Shown here piece by piece: positions 10,871 to 21,548 of a stretch of DNA of 64,000 nucleotides. The position numbers and the translations under genes are program-made. The stretch's first letter is position 1; the number at the start of each line of letters is the position of its first letter. The DNA is taken from contig JABMLP010000034.1 in NCBI GenBank assembly GCA_013176395.1, positions 124,001 through 188,000 on the forward strand, given 5' to 3'. This DNA comes from Venturia oleaginea. Taxonomy: Eukaryota; Ascomycota; Dothideomycetes; Venturiales; Venturiaceae. Below the pieces are notes generated by a model. That model ran no database searches. It worked only from the letters and a program-made list of their open reading frames with translations, and was not told where the DNA came from.

Positions 10871-11974
10871 GGCGGTTATGTAGGTACGGGGCTTGCTCCT
10901 AGCTTCACGCGAGCTTCGACGGAGCTTCGAAAACGGCGCGAGGGTCTCTGATGCGGAGGTTGTTGGGGATATGGTGTAGAGAAGCTGAAGCTGAAGGCAG
11001 GAAAAGTGCCGTGTCTCTAATATGATCCGCAAAGGATATATGCTGATTGTGAAAGGTGGCTCGGAACGGAATCAACTTGAGTTGTCGATCCCATGGGTTT
11101 GGTCTGGCCGGGCACGTGAGCATTGATCCACTTTCGGTTTCGAGGAGTTGAGATCCTTTCATCGATCAACGCTCTGTTTGTATTTTATCATCTGTAAGGC
11201 AAAAGTCAAACATATATCCATTGTTATGGAGCATTTCTTACCATAACTTTGACTCACAAATGCAGACTTTGAGACGCCAAGTCCTCAACCAGTTTAGAAA
11301 TTGTCTGATGGATCGATCCTGAGCTTGTCAACCATTCGACTCGCCTTCTCCTTCCTTGATTGCGAAAGCCTGCGTTCATGACGGATCTTGCGAGATGTTT
11401 GAATTGGGAAAAGTGAAACTCCCCATCTCAAAACACGCATCAGCAAGAGCCCATAGCTCAGATCTCGTTCAACAATGTGGAGGTAGATAACTCCAACTGC
11501 CACTGCTTTCTCATCTCGTTCCTGGATACCTGTAATCAGGCACGGCTCACACCATACTCACTTTATGTGATGATACTCTGCGAGCCTCTGTTGCCGCCAA
11601 TTTTCTGACCTGGCATGCCTGGGTACTCTAACTGCGTCGCATGCCGCTCCGACGCTCGCGACCTCTCCACCTCCGCCAATTCCAACCCTCAAGACCAAGG
11701 TTCATGACCAAGTTTCTTGCGCTATGGATGAATAACTGATGCGGGCGCCGAGGAACATTACAACTCATCGACGCGGGCCACGCTTATGTGAACATTCTTA
11801 AGGATCCACAAACCGCATATATAATCAAGCCGCCAGTGTTACCAACACCGAGAACCACCTCTCTTTCCTAATCGCTCCAGAAGTCTTTGGTTGTGTGAAA
11901 AAAAGAAAAAGAAAGGACTCAAAAATTCTCCTGCATCATTCGTTTTATTATCAGGCCTAATCACAAATACTAAC
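10871..11974. other. intergenic between ARL1 and the AYR1-like gene
   Basis: Divergent promoter region of about 1.1 kb. Apart from a TATA-like box near the rightward gene I see no gene or repeat. Confidence 0.5.
11818..11824 (+). promoter_or_regulatory. TATA-like box of the AYR1-like gene
   Basis: TATATAA about 150 bp upstream of the chosen ATG. Position and sequence are plausible for a core promoter but unproven. Confidence 0.4.
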
Positions 11975-12865
11975 ATGTCTCCTTCATACCGTGTCAAGCC
12001 CAACTTGGGCAAGGAACGTACCGTCTTGATAACGGGCTGCTCGGACGGTGGACTCGGAGCTGCTCTCGCAATCGCACTCCACAAAGTTGGCCTTCACGTC
12101 TACGCCACCGCTCGAAACCCAGCAAAGATGGCCACCATGACAGCTCTCGGCATCGAAACCCTTGTTCTCGACGTCCAAAGCACCGAATCAATCAATGCCT
12201 GCGTTGCGGAAATCGGATCACGCAAAGGTGGCCTAGACATGTTGATCAACAACGCAGGCGCCGGCTACTCAATGCCCTTCTCCGACCTGTCTGTAATACA
12301 GGCAAAAAGGCTCTTCGACTTGAATGTATGGTCCTACCTCGAGGTCACTCAGGCATTTCTACCCCTTCTGCTTCAAAGCAAGGGAATGGTCGTGAATCAG
12401 ACATCCATCGACGCAGTCTGCACCGTTCCCTTTCAATCCACATACAACGCTTCCAAAGCCGCCATGGCCATGTTCTCAGACCACCAACGCCTCGAACTAG
12501 CTCCCTTTGGCATCAAAGTGGTTGACTTGAAGACAGGAGCCGTAGCGTCCAACTTCTTCCAAAACGCAGCCGCGACGCAAAAATTGCCTGAACGCTCATT
12601 ATATCTTCCCGCGAGAGGCGCAATTGAGAAATCGTTGGCTGGTGGCGAGAGGAAGGAGAAGCGTATGGATACCACGGTGTGGGCAGAGTGTGTGGTAGCA
12701 CAACTGTTGAAGAAGAAACCATCGAGTAATATTTGGGCCGGTGCGAATGCTAGCAAGGCGAGATTCATGCACATTTTGCCGCATGGCATGAAGGACTTGA
12801 TGGTGAAGAAGATGGCTGGGTTGAAGGAGCTTCAGACGGCTCTGAACAAGGATAAGGCCCAATAG
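11975..12865 (+). CDS. NADPH-dependent 1-acyl-DHAP reductase-like SDR (AYR1-like)
   Basis: A single exon of 296 residues. An in-frame ATG lies 84 bp further upstream, but it would add a Lys-rich leader (CEKKKKKGLK). The ATG at 11975 places the Rossmann motif TGCSDGGLG at residues 20-28, as in the family. The cofactor-binding NNAG and the catalytic Ser (NQTSID) and YNASK motif are all present. The C-terminus ends without a clear membrane helix. The family includes yeast Ayr1, which reduces 1-acyl-dihydroxyacetone phosphate on lipid droplets and ER, but many close fungal SDRs have unknown substrates. Confidence 0.75.
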   Translation: MSPSYRVKPNLGKERTVLITGCSDGGLGAALAIALHKVGLHVYATARNPAKMATMTALGIETLVLDVQSTESINACVAEIGSRKGGLDMLINNAGAGYSMPFSDLSVIQAKRLFDLNVWSYLEVTQAFLPLLLQSKGMVVNQTSIDAVCTVPFQSTYNASKAAMAMFSDHQRLELAPFGIKVVDLKTGAVASNFFQNAAATQKLPERSLYLPARGAIEKSLAGGERKEKRMDTTVWAECVVAQLLKKKPSSNIWAGANASKARFMHILPHGMKDLMVKKMAGLKELQTALNKDKAQ

Positions 12866-14171
12866 GTTTGGTTTATTCCTGGCCGGAGTTAGTTTGGTTG
12901 GTATCTGGCGTGCAATTTCGGGCGTTCTGCTTGAGCGATTTGGGGTGGAGGGATCCTGCGTCTATTATGTTTTACCTAAGCAATCTAAAGCTGGTGTTTT
13001 GGTTCAGTTGCAGTGCCACGATTCATTCCGCTTCGCCACAGTGGCTTCACCAATCCGCTTCCTTTCGTGGTACAACAAAACTGAAGTGAATCCGCGCAAG
13101 TCTAGATGGATGCCCAGTTCTTCAAGATGCAGTATCGAATCGAACTTAAAGACGGAGCCTTCGAATCCCGCGTTGGGGTGGAGGCCGCTGCTCAATTCCA
13201 GAAGCTATATCGATGCGCTGCTTGTGTCTCTCTGGGGTAGGTAATGGGTCAGATGCGATGAAAAGAGGTCGTGAGGGGCAATAAAAAGGCATGGCATGGG
13301 CTCCACAACGCTGCGCTAGCCTTTTCCTGTCGGGAACGCGATGCGGACAACTTTTCGTCTTCTCCTTTCACTCCTCCACACAAACATCTGCTTTCCCACC
13401 ATCGACAAGTCGTTGCACAGTTAGTTGCTGGCATATTTTCCATGACAGCACTAGAACTGCTCTCCTGGGACGCCTCCGAATATGTCTGCTACCACCATGC
13501 TCGCTGGCATTTGACGCCACAATTGGGAACAGCAGATGGATGCTCTAGGCATAGAAGGGCTTCTCCAGAATAGCAACATCCATCCATCTTCATGACACCC
13601 AGACGTCTCGAAGTTATGTGGACGTCGGACGCCTGTCACGAGTATGACAGCCGAGAAGAGACCTGTAGACGCACAGAGGTGAACCCGCAATTTGATTACT
13701 ATCCCATTCTTCCAAAACCGCCCTTGGTTTCCTGCTTTGATTTTTATATTCCTTCATCATTTAACTCGCGCGCTGACGGTGCCTTTCCATTCGTTGCTGC
13801 GCTACAAACATGTTTCATTCATCTATCTCTTTGCATTAGTCGTCCCGAACTCCTAGATTACCATTCGGGAGCGTGAACCTTGGGAACTACCAAAGGCTAG
13901 CCTTGCTGAATGCAATTTATTTGCATTGGAGGACTCTTTTGTTTAAGAGGGGTAGGAGGGGCTTGGTCCTATATGGATACGATATCGGAAACCTCAGGAT
14001 GGAAGAGCGCACGATACAAGAATGGATGGCATGGACCGATTCCAATTACTGTTTGGATCTTCACCCTTCTTCTCTCCCTCAGCCATTCTGTTTGTGCCGA
14101 GTTTCTCAAGTTAGCAAGAGTGATACCTAGCCATCCTCCTCGAGAATCTCAACTCTTGAAGGCCGTTCGCA
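12866..14171. other. intergenic, 1.3 kb
   Basis: It holds the 3' region of the reductase and the promoter of the secreted protein. Several ORFs of 60-115 codons exist but overlap in conflicting frames with no recognisable motif. I support none of them as a gene. Confidence 0.5.
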
Positions 14172-15374
14172 ATGATCTCAACACTTACCACTATATTTAC
14201 TACTATTCTCCTCTCCACCACTCTCATACAAGCAGAAAGAGCGTTTGGTCCAGGTAGCGGAGGTTTTGGTGGCCATGGCGGGCCGCCCGGTGGATTTGGA
14301 GGATTTGGAGGCAAAATTCCATGGGGTGATAACGAATGGAATTGGGGTGGTCACGGCAAACCAGGAGCACCTAAACCAACAGCGATTCCCAACGCATGCC
14401 CACCAGGTGCTCCGCCTCCAGGTTTCGTGGCGCCATTTCAGCCACTCTTCAATCAGCATTTTGAGGGATCACCAGTGGGAGAGCACTGGGAGCAGATGTG
14501 CCCGAGAGATCGAGCTCACAATGATCTGTACATTCCAGTTCAGTGTGGTACCGAGAGAAAGGGATGTTGTACCTGGAGAGCAACGGCGACAAAGCTGCCA
14601 AACAATGTATGGGCTTGTTGTCCTTGCGGTGCTTCGTGTACAGGTGCTGCACCAGGATTCGGCTATGAATGGACGGAGAACCAACCTATCCCAACACCAG
14701 TAGGCTGGACAGCAGTTGGAAATCAACTGCCTCTAACACCACGTAAGTCCATGTCACCTCTCCTTCATCACCACCCAAGTCTAACGCTTGTGATAGCCGG
14801 CCCACCGCAACCTTACACAACCACGTTCCTGGCAAACGGTGGTACTTCGATCTCGACAATCTTCCCTGGCCCACCAGCTGTTCAAACACCCTATCCAGGC
14901 GCTCTTCCCTACTCTGCCCCTGGCGCCGCTCCAACAGCTTACACAACAATCGTCAACGGCATCCCCACAACCGTCACAGGTTTCACACAACCCACCTGCG
15001 CCCCCGGCGTCTTCTGTCCACTCCCTCAGTACCCCAACGGCCAAGTCATTGGTCCCCCAGGCGCAAACGGCCAGGGATCTTGGACATGGACGTCGGCGAC
15101 AACGAAGAATGGAAAGACATATCAGGCATCTTGGGTGCACATTACTGGCACCAAAACTGTTCCTGTTTCCATTTGTGACGTCAATAATGGCAAGACGAAA
15201 TGCCATGTTCTCAGCACGACGGCCGTGGCATGTTCGCAAAAGAATGGGAATCAAGTTTGTTCTACTAGCAGAGGAGTTGTTGTCCAGACGGTCAACGCTG
15301 CGCCTACGAATGTGGCGGGTGTGGGCGCGGGTGTTTTTGCTGCTGCGTTGGGATTTGCTTATGCGCTTGCATGA
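14172..15374 (+). CDS. secreted glycine/proline-rich protein, likely GPI-anchored
   Basis: An N-terminal signal peptide (MISTLTTIFTTILLSTTLIQ) is followed by a Gly-rich stretch (GSGGFGGHGGPPGGFGGFGG). A Cys-rich block comes next (CGTERKGCCTWRATATKLP, then WACCPCGASC). After that come Thr/Pro-rich segments (TTFLANGGTSISTIFPGPPA) and a small C-terminal cysteine region. The last 20 residues are hydrophobic and small (GVGAGVFAAALGFAYALA), as expected for a GPI signal. The frame is open throughout. However, 14743-14796 looks like a 54-nt intron (GTAAGT...CTAAC...GATAG), giving 382 residues after splicing. No known enzyme domain is seen. A cell-wall or surface structural role is likely but inferred. 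Confidence 0.75.
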   Translation: MISTLTTIFTTILLSTTLIQAERAFGPGSGGFGGHGGPPGGFGGFGGKIPWGDNEWNWGGHGKPGAPKPTAIPNACPPGAPPPGFVAPFQPLFNQHFEGSPVGEHWEQMCPRDRAHNDLYIPVQCGTERKGCCTWRATATKLPNNVWACCPCGASCTGAAPGFGYEWTENQPIPTPVGWTAVGNQLPLTPRKSMSPLLHHHPSLTLVIAGPPQPYTTTFLANGGTSISTIFPGPPAVQTPYPGALPYSAPGAAPTAYTTIVNGIPTTVTGFTQPTCAPGVFCPLPQYPNGQVIGPPGANGQGSWTWTSATTKNGKTYQASWVHITGTKTVPVSICDVNNGKTKCHVLSTTAVACSQKNGNQVCSTSRGVVVQTVNAAPTNVAGVGAGVFAAALGFAYALA

Positions 15375-16095
15375 TGAGGGGTTTCGAGGCTGAATATTGA
15401 ATTCATGTGGATGAATTTGGACATATCATCCGTTATGGGGAAAGATGTTCAGGCCGGCGTTGTTGTTTTTGGGAATAAACACTAAAATAACGGTAATGAA
15501 TTATAGGACGTACTGTACGTTCATGGAGTTGTTCTCTTTTCTTTGCAATCTTGCGGGGAAATATTTATAGGACGATTTCTCTTTTTCAAAGTATATATTC
15601 TTCTTCGTACGCCCATTCACACCTCTTCCCATTTCGATGAGCGACCCTGCGTCTCTACCATTTATCTAATTAAAATTACACACCAAAATAACAACCCTTG
15701 ATTCGCCATTAACATGGATAAAGTGGGGAAGATGTGTCTGGTATCGACATCCATCTCGAACGGAGAGTCTCTCAAACAAGAAAGATGCCCATGAAAAAAA
15801 GAGGACAGAATCATCAATGCTACTGTGGGGGGCTTTGATAAGAGATTGCATTCAACAACAAGCACAATCGTCGGAACGAGGTAAATGAGGCATTTCATGT
15901 GGTTTTCTATCGAATACTGGGGTATCTCTGAAGCATCCAATAATTTCCAACCCGAATAAACCATTCTTCATTACTCAGCAATCTTTTCTAAAGAAGAATC
16001 GCCAGGATAACGCACTGGGTCAAGAATTGAGGTTCCATCGCCTCCATTGAAACACCGAGAACGCCCGTAGTGAGTAGGGGAAAGTGTGAAAACGT
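15375..16095. other. intergenic between convergent genes
   Basis: 3' regions of the secreted protein and of RPC31. AT-rich in places; no gene seen. Confidence 0.5.
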
Positions 16096-17122
16096 CTAGT
16101 AGTCGCCACCATCAGCGTCACCACCGAAAGCCTCGCCGTCGTCCTCGCCATTGTCGAAGTACTGCTCGGCATTGTAGTCGTCCTTCTCACCCTTCTCATA
16201 GTCCATATCCTCGTCTTCATCCTCCTCCCAATTCTCATCTTGTTCCTCTGGCTCGACCTCCTTGTCTGGATCGTCTTCTTCGTCTTCTTCCTCGTTGCCG
16301 TCGATGAGGTTGAGGTTCGTGGCGGCCTTGACTGGCTTCTTGGCGGATGCGGCGGCAGTGGGAGCCATCTTCTTGTCGTGCTCATCCATCCAGGCAGGCT
16401 TCGGAACAGTCGGATCGACTACGTGTTGGAGCTCTAGTGGAAGAAGTGCCTTGACTGTTTGAGGGTTAGTAATGCATTGCATGTACAAGACAGTAATACT
16501 TACGCCAGCTCTTGCCGGTGAAGTCTGGAGCGGTGCGGACAGGCACGTTGTACTTCTGAGAGTAGGTTGCTGGGCCAGTGAAGGGATTGAACTTTGCAGT
16601 GGCAGTAGCGGCTCTCGACTTTGTGACGCGCGAGTCGCCGGCGACGGCTGGAACGTAGTATGGCTCAAGTTTGCGGCGTCGTTGGATGTCTCTCATATAC
16701 ATGACACAGTCGGCCTCCCAGTCATCAGCATCGATTCGTGGTGGTGGATTGTCCATTTTCTGAGAGCGTTAGCTTGCTTGTTCCTAACAGAGATGGCACA
16801 TGTAGTCAAAATGTCACGACACGCTGACCAGATGGGTTTTCTCGACCCAGTGGTCCTGGGCATTCTCTCTGGGTCCTGACATGATGATGATGGATATAAT
16901 AGACGAGGGAATAAAGTGCGATGGTAAAGGGAGGAAGGAAAGAGCTTGACTTGACGCGACGAGCCAAATAAAGTAAACAAACACGGGCAATGTTTGGTGA
17001 CTTACAGGATAGTTCGGCTTGGGATCATATGACACTTTGAATTTGTTCTCGGCTTCCAGTCCTCCTGGACCTCGACGAGGGCCACGGCCTCCACCTCTTC
17101 CTCCCCTGCCACGAGCAGCCAT
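16096..17122 (-). CDS. rpc31: RNA polymerase III subunit RPC31/RPC7-like
   Basis: Exons 17122-17006, 16759-16504 and 16454-16096 join to 243 residues. The N-terminus is Arg/Gly-rich (MAARGRGGRGGGRGPRRGPG) and is followed by KPNYP-KMDNPPPR. The middle contains MRDIQRRRKLEPYYV and LLPLELQHVVDP. The C-terminus is very acidic and ends with DDYNAEQYFDNGEDDGEAFG, the typical tail of the Pol III C31/RPC7 subunit. That subunit belongs to the initiation subcomplex C82-C34-C31, so the protein should act in the nucleus on tRNA and 5S genes. The first intron is long (246 nt) for this genome and could hide a small extra exon. Confidence 0.82.
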
Positions 17123-17472
17123 TTTGATGAGATTTTTGCGACTGGATTAGATGTATGAACTGTATCGTGTCGACTCGGAGGTTTCGGTTCGGGTGGGGTG
17201 ATGTCGGTGAGGTCGGGTGCCTATGGTGAGGAGTTTGTAGTCACAACCCGTGGACAAATTAGAATAAGTTTGACGGCGGCCTCATAGTCCTCGGTGGTTG
17301 ACCTCTAGCCAAAAGGCCCTTTTGCCTGATTCATGTCGTTTGTCATGGCATCAGCCATCAGACGACTTGTTGATTATAAATGATAATTGCCTGATACAAA
17401 TGAGAATTGCCTGATACAAACAGTAATTGTCTGAAATTGCCTGATACACACTTCTTCCCCGTCATCTTAAAC
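17123..17472. promoter_or_regulatory. shared divergent promoter RPC31 / HSM3
   Basis: Only 350 bp separate the two start codons, which point away from each other. The HSM3 side contains a tandem repeat (listed separately). A divergent, possibly bidirectional promoter is inferred from spacing alone. Confidence 0.5.
17381..17450 (+). repeat. 20-bp tandem repeat in the HSM3 5' region
   Basis: TGATAATTGCCTGATACAAA and TGAGAATTGCCTGATACAAA are adjacent 20-bp units. A third degenerate copy follows, ending ATTGCCTGATACAC. The array ends 23 bp before the HSM3 ATG and so lies in its likely 5' leader. Confidence 0.8.
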
Positions 17473-19290
17473 ATGCCACCCCCACCACCACCACCACCAC
17501 CACCACCAGACCGAGTGCTGGAGACCCTACAGACCCATCTCCAGGCTGTCCAAGACGATCCCTCCACTCCGTTCGACGAATCCCTCCTTGAGACGGCTGG
17601 GTACGTGCTGTTGCCTGTCTTGCCCTCGCCGCAGATACTGCCCCTCGTGCTACAGCTATACCAGACCCTTTCTACCCTACAGCAAGACCCGGATCCCGCT
17701 GTCCGCCTGCTCACGAAGCTCCTCGATCCAATCCCACTCTCCGCCATTCTCTCCCTCGAACCTCCCGTCCATTTGGTGCAAGGACTAGATGTCGCCGCAC
17801 AACCCTTCAACCTCCTGACTTTATCTCTCCTGGAGAAGGCCGATGTGGCTTCAGCACGAAAACTAGCTTCTGTATACCAGCCCGTCTTTGTGCCTCTCAT
17901 TACATTATGGCTTTCCACCGAAAACGAGCGTGTGGCAGACAAGGCATCGAAAGTGCTACTCACTTTGCTCAAAGTAGATATGCCAGGACCAGATGCTGTG
18001 GCTTGGGACCGACCCGTGTGGAAACGTATTTTCCGTGACAAGGACGTGTACGAGCAGATCTTTGCTATCACGAGCTTAAAGTCTGGCAATTCGTCATTGA
18101 GCAAGAACCGCAAGACGATCGCACAGGCAAGATTGATGGATTGGTTACCTTCAGTCGGACGTCTAGATTGGACTGCAATTTCCCAGAGCTACCACCCTGA
18201 AATTGAGAACTCGTATGGTCTCCCTGATGGCAGGCAAAGCCTTTTGGACTACGTAGCCACTTTTTTGGTCGACTACAAATGCGATGTGTTGATGCACAGA
18301 AGCTTGATGAAATTCTACAACGACCTCCTCACAGTCACGGCGCCCACAGTCTCGCGAGCATCTGCCTTGATGTTCCTCAAATCACAAGGCCACCACGATC
18401 GAACTGCTATGTACTACATCCAGCCAGACCATCCTTCTCACGATCCCATCGATAAGTCCTTTCTATATGGCCCAGCAGCACTTTACGTAGCTTCATGGGC
18501 CACGCTATATCCCAACGATTTCACGTCATCCACCCAAGCTGCCGAGCAGATCATTGACAAGATAGCTTCGGCTCTCGAGATATCGCCTGCTAGATGGGCA
18601 CATGGCTATTCACCAGCAGAAGATCTTCATGTCCTAGCTTCGCTGCCTGGTCCTTACCTGGCATTACTTGGTTCCAGATCACCACATCTTGCGATTCCGT
18701 CTAGGACAGCGAACAGCGACGCTCTTAACACTCTGGCTACGCTGTTCTATGGGCCAATCTCTCTCAATACCATCACGTTTCCATCAACAAGTACCCCAAG
18801 CGCAGACCAAGAATCTGAGCTGAAAGCTGCAAGAGAGTTGTATACCTCGTACTTCTCATTGCACCCCAGTCTCTGGAAAGACGTCACCTCTCATGCTGAC
18901 ACCATTGCTCTCAAGGAGCAAGCTCTCGCTGCCATCAATCTCATCAAAGCTGTCGTAACAGCACCATGGGACGGTATCTCCATACTCACCAACTCTTCGG
19001 CCCGATCAACTGTCGTGCCATGGCTTCTGGCTCCACCAAAGACATTCTCCAATCTTGTCGGTGGTCACGGCGATGCTGAAAGTGCGGCGTACGTCATCGC
19101 TACGGCGAGATTCGACGTACTTCGGGCTTTCTTCGCTCGGGTCAAAAATATGGAAGGTGAGCAATATCGTCTCATGGAAGGTGCTGCGCGCGAACGAATG
19201 GCGGAGGGCACATTTGGTGGGGGAGAAGAGGAGAATTTGGTGGGAGAATTGCTACCATGGATCTGTAGGGACGATATTATGACTACATGA
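17473..19290 (+). CDS. hsm3: HSM3-like proteasome base assembly chaperone
   Basis: A single exon of 605 residues. I chose the first in-frame ATG; upstream the frame only reaches a TTG in the tandem repeat. After a run of prolines (MPPPPPPPPPPPP) the protein is an alpha-helical, HEAT-like solenoid with frequent Leu-rich helices (LLPVLPSPQILPLVLQLYQT). It matches the fungal family annotated as DNA mismatch repair protein Hsm3. In yeast Hsm3 (S5b) is a chaperone that binds Rpt1 during assembly of the 19S base. An earlier link to mismatch repair is thought indirect. The proline tract is encoded by (CCA)n and may vary in length between strains. Confidence 0.78.
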   Translation: MPPPPPPPPPPPDRVLETLQTHLQAVQDDPSTPFDESLLETAGYVLLPVLPSPQILPLVLQLYQTLSTLQQDPDPAVRLLTKLLDPIPLSAILSLEPPVHLVQGLDVAAQPFNLLTLSLLEKADVASARKLASVYQPVFVPLITLWLSTENERVADKASKVLLTLLKVDMPGPDAVAWDRPVWKRIFRDKDVYEQIFAITSLKSGNSSLSKNRKTIAQARLMDWLPSVGRLDWTAISQSYHPEIENSYGLPDGRQSLLDYVATFLVDYKCDVLMHRSLMKFYNDLLTVTAPTVSRASALMFLKSQGHHDRTAMYYIQPDHPSHDPIDKSFLYGPAALYVASWATLYPNDFTSSTQAAEQIIDKIASALEISPARWAHGYSPAEDLHVLASLPGPYLALLGSRSPHLAIPSRTANSDALNTLATLFYGPISLNTITFPSTSTPSADQESELKAARELYTSYFSLHPSLWKDVTSHADTIALKEQALAAINLIKAVVTAPWDGISILTNSSARSTVVPWLLAPPKTFSNLVGGHGDAESAAYVIATARFDVLRAFFARVKNMEGEQYRLMEGAARERMAEGTFGGGEEENLVGELLPWICRDDIMTT

Positions 19291-19868
19291 TGTGTACGAA
19301 GGAACTGACGGTGACTTTGGGATGGATCTACAGCTATTGTAGGTGCTCAAAAGGCGAGCAAGTCTCTTAAGTTCAGGCAGATTGAAAAGAACGATCTGCG
19401 AAGATCTTCTCGCTTAAGCTCCCGGATTGCATACTCTACTACTAGGAGTAATCCTCCCCCTTGGACAGAACCCGCATGTCAGAATTTTTTCGGGTTCATA
19501 GGCTATGAAAGTATCGGCCGGGAAGTTGATGTTGTGGTCAACTGGTGTCTTTATGAATGAAAGTACAGCATCAACCACATCTAAAGCGGCCGCTTTCACA
19601 TTTGGCTTCCTGCTCAGAGATGGGTTTACCTTCAGCTATAATCCGCCTAAAATACAATCAACCCAAACCGATACCATCAGCCCCCAAAAATCGTCTTTCA
19701 CACTTTTCCTCGGTACAACCCTGCAAAGAAATTTCAAGCAGAACCGCGTCCTGGTTGACTTAACTCGTCTTTCTCTGCTGGACTTGTGTCCGTCCATCAG
19801 TCTCGCGCATGGGTATCGTGTACTTGCTCTGCCTTGCTACATCACTACAGTGCCAAAGTACTGTACTA
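19291..19868. other. intergenic, 3' of HSM3
   Basis: No supportable gene. A plus-strand ORF of 133 codons here shows no recognisable motif and runs into the mobile element. Confidence 0.5.
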
Positions 19869-20973
19869 ACGTGTTTCACCACTCACTTGGCCACCCCAAC
19901 CACTAAATCTCAAGTCATCGTGCGATAAACCTCCCACCAATACAGCTTTTATTAAAATAATTCTAACAATACATTCTTTACGTATTTGGGCATCGATTAA
20001 TCTTACGACCTTGAATACCGCAGCCACTATCTGTTGGTAATGCTCGCTATCGTACGACGATTTCCTGATCTTGAACACTATCTCTAGAGCTATTTTCGCA
20101 TCCCTCGACCAAGAACTGACCCTGTTGAGCTTGTAAAACGCCTCCATATGCAATATGTCGTCTACGATACTGTTGCTTCTGTTTTCGTCGTTGGTTCTCT
20201 GTACGAAGCTTCCTATTCTCTTCTGCAAGTATTACTGCTGAATTCATTGCGACTTGATATCCTTTGATGAGTTGACCAATTGCTTGACTACTTGGGCTCT
20301 GAGATTGGCGATGAAGAAGATTTCGGACGAGCTGAGCCTGCTGCTCAAGCTGAGCTATCGTACGAGGAGTTTCTGACGTCCACTGTGGCGCTACTCCATG
20401 GGGTGTACCTGGTGGTGAGGGCGTCTCTTCAACACGCTGAAACCACGCGTTGATTGTCGCTGGATCTTCGCATTTTGCACGCTGTGAATGGAATTTACGA
20501 TTCTACTTCGTACAAAGCTCCGGCTGAGCGTTGATGAAGCGGGATACCCAGTTCTTCCCGACTAATGACGGTGGATTCGTACCGCGTTTTTCGAGTAAAG
20601 CGTTTGCCATTCGTCGTACGTCGATAATTTGGGGCGGAAATCCTCGTCGATCAAGGTCTAGGATCCACTGAACCAGAGCCTGCTCTTCATGTATTTGTAA
20701 CTTTCTCTTTTGGTGGTTAGATTCGCTTCGTGGTTTACCACCTTGAAGACGAGACTGAAGTGTAGATCGAGGAATATCGTACGACGCTGAGATTTGACGT
20801 TGACTTAAATTTGGATTCGTTTGAAAGCTCTGCTTCGCAAGAAGTAATCTAGCCTCTTTGCAAGCCGATCCAGGGGTTGGTGTTGACATTATCGCGATAA
20901 TTGTACGAAGGGATTAGACTTTTTGGTTGGGTAGCCAAGTGAGTAGGGTGGCCAAGTGAATGGTGAAACACGT
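19869..20973 (-). mobile_element. 1105-bp pogo-family derivative, copy 1
   Basis: It is bounded by TA target duplications (19867-19868 and 20974-20975) and by inverted ends beginning ACGTGTTTCACCA[T/C]TCACTT. It is the inverted, nearly identical twin of 37088-38192: same length, and I find only two base differences. The DDE catalytic region of the transposase is missing, so it must have been moved by a relative. The near identity dates at least one transposition as recent. Confidence 0.92.
20047..20889 (-). pseudogene. pogo DNA-binding/coiled-coil ORF without DDE core, copy 1
   Basis: One frame of 281 codons is broken once by TAG at 20503-20505. The first 128 residues hold the Psq helix-turn-helix (LSQRQISASYDIPRSTLQSR) and the CENP-B-type domain (QALVQWILDLDRRGFPPQII, MANALLEKRG..VGKNWVSRF). 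After the TAG the frame runs on with CEDPATINAWFQRVEE and then jumps to a Gln-rich, probably coiled-coil tail (TIAQLEQQAQLVRNLLHRQS and ILAEENRKLRTENQRRKQKQ). All three catalytic Asp of the family are absent. The first segment alone could still bind element ends. Confidence 0.85.
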
Positions 20974-21548
20974 TACAATGTACCAAGGACTTACTAATAC
21001 ACATCTCATCCCTGCGTCGATGAACTCTACTCCCTGGTTTCTGTTAAATGGACAGAGTCTTGTTGAGTCCGTGTCCATGTACGCCGCTTTCACATGTTAC
21101 GCATGAGCTCATGGGCAATATCTTTCATGTTATTGTTGAGAACTTGGAGGCGAAAAGTGGATGGAGTCTAGGGAAAGGTGCTCGCGAGAGAAGGAAGCAG
21201 CACGTTGTTCAAGAGTTTGGAGATCGACCTGGTTGATTGGATGGCATTAGTGGATGTGAAGAGTTTTGAGAGTGAGATAGAGATCCAAATTGCGTCCTGA
21301 AATATTGCTTGCATACACGAATTCTTACAAAAAAGGATACACAAATATAAAGCATCCAGCTAAACATGTCAATCGTTCTTTGACATGATAAAGAGTGAGG
21401 ACGCCAAAATCCTGCCTAGTAGGACATGCTCTCTATCATGGCGATGAGCCAGTCTCAGATCCCACCTCTTGCGCATCCTCCTCTTCGGCTTAGTCATGAC
21501 CAGATCGTGCATATCCACACCAGCTCTCCCAGATTCAATACTTCTCTC
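20974..21548. other. intergenic, upstream flank of an SDR 3' end
   Basis: Nothing recognisable between the mobile element and the SDR gene. Confidence 0.5.
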
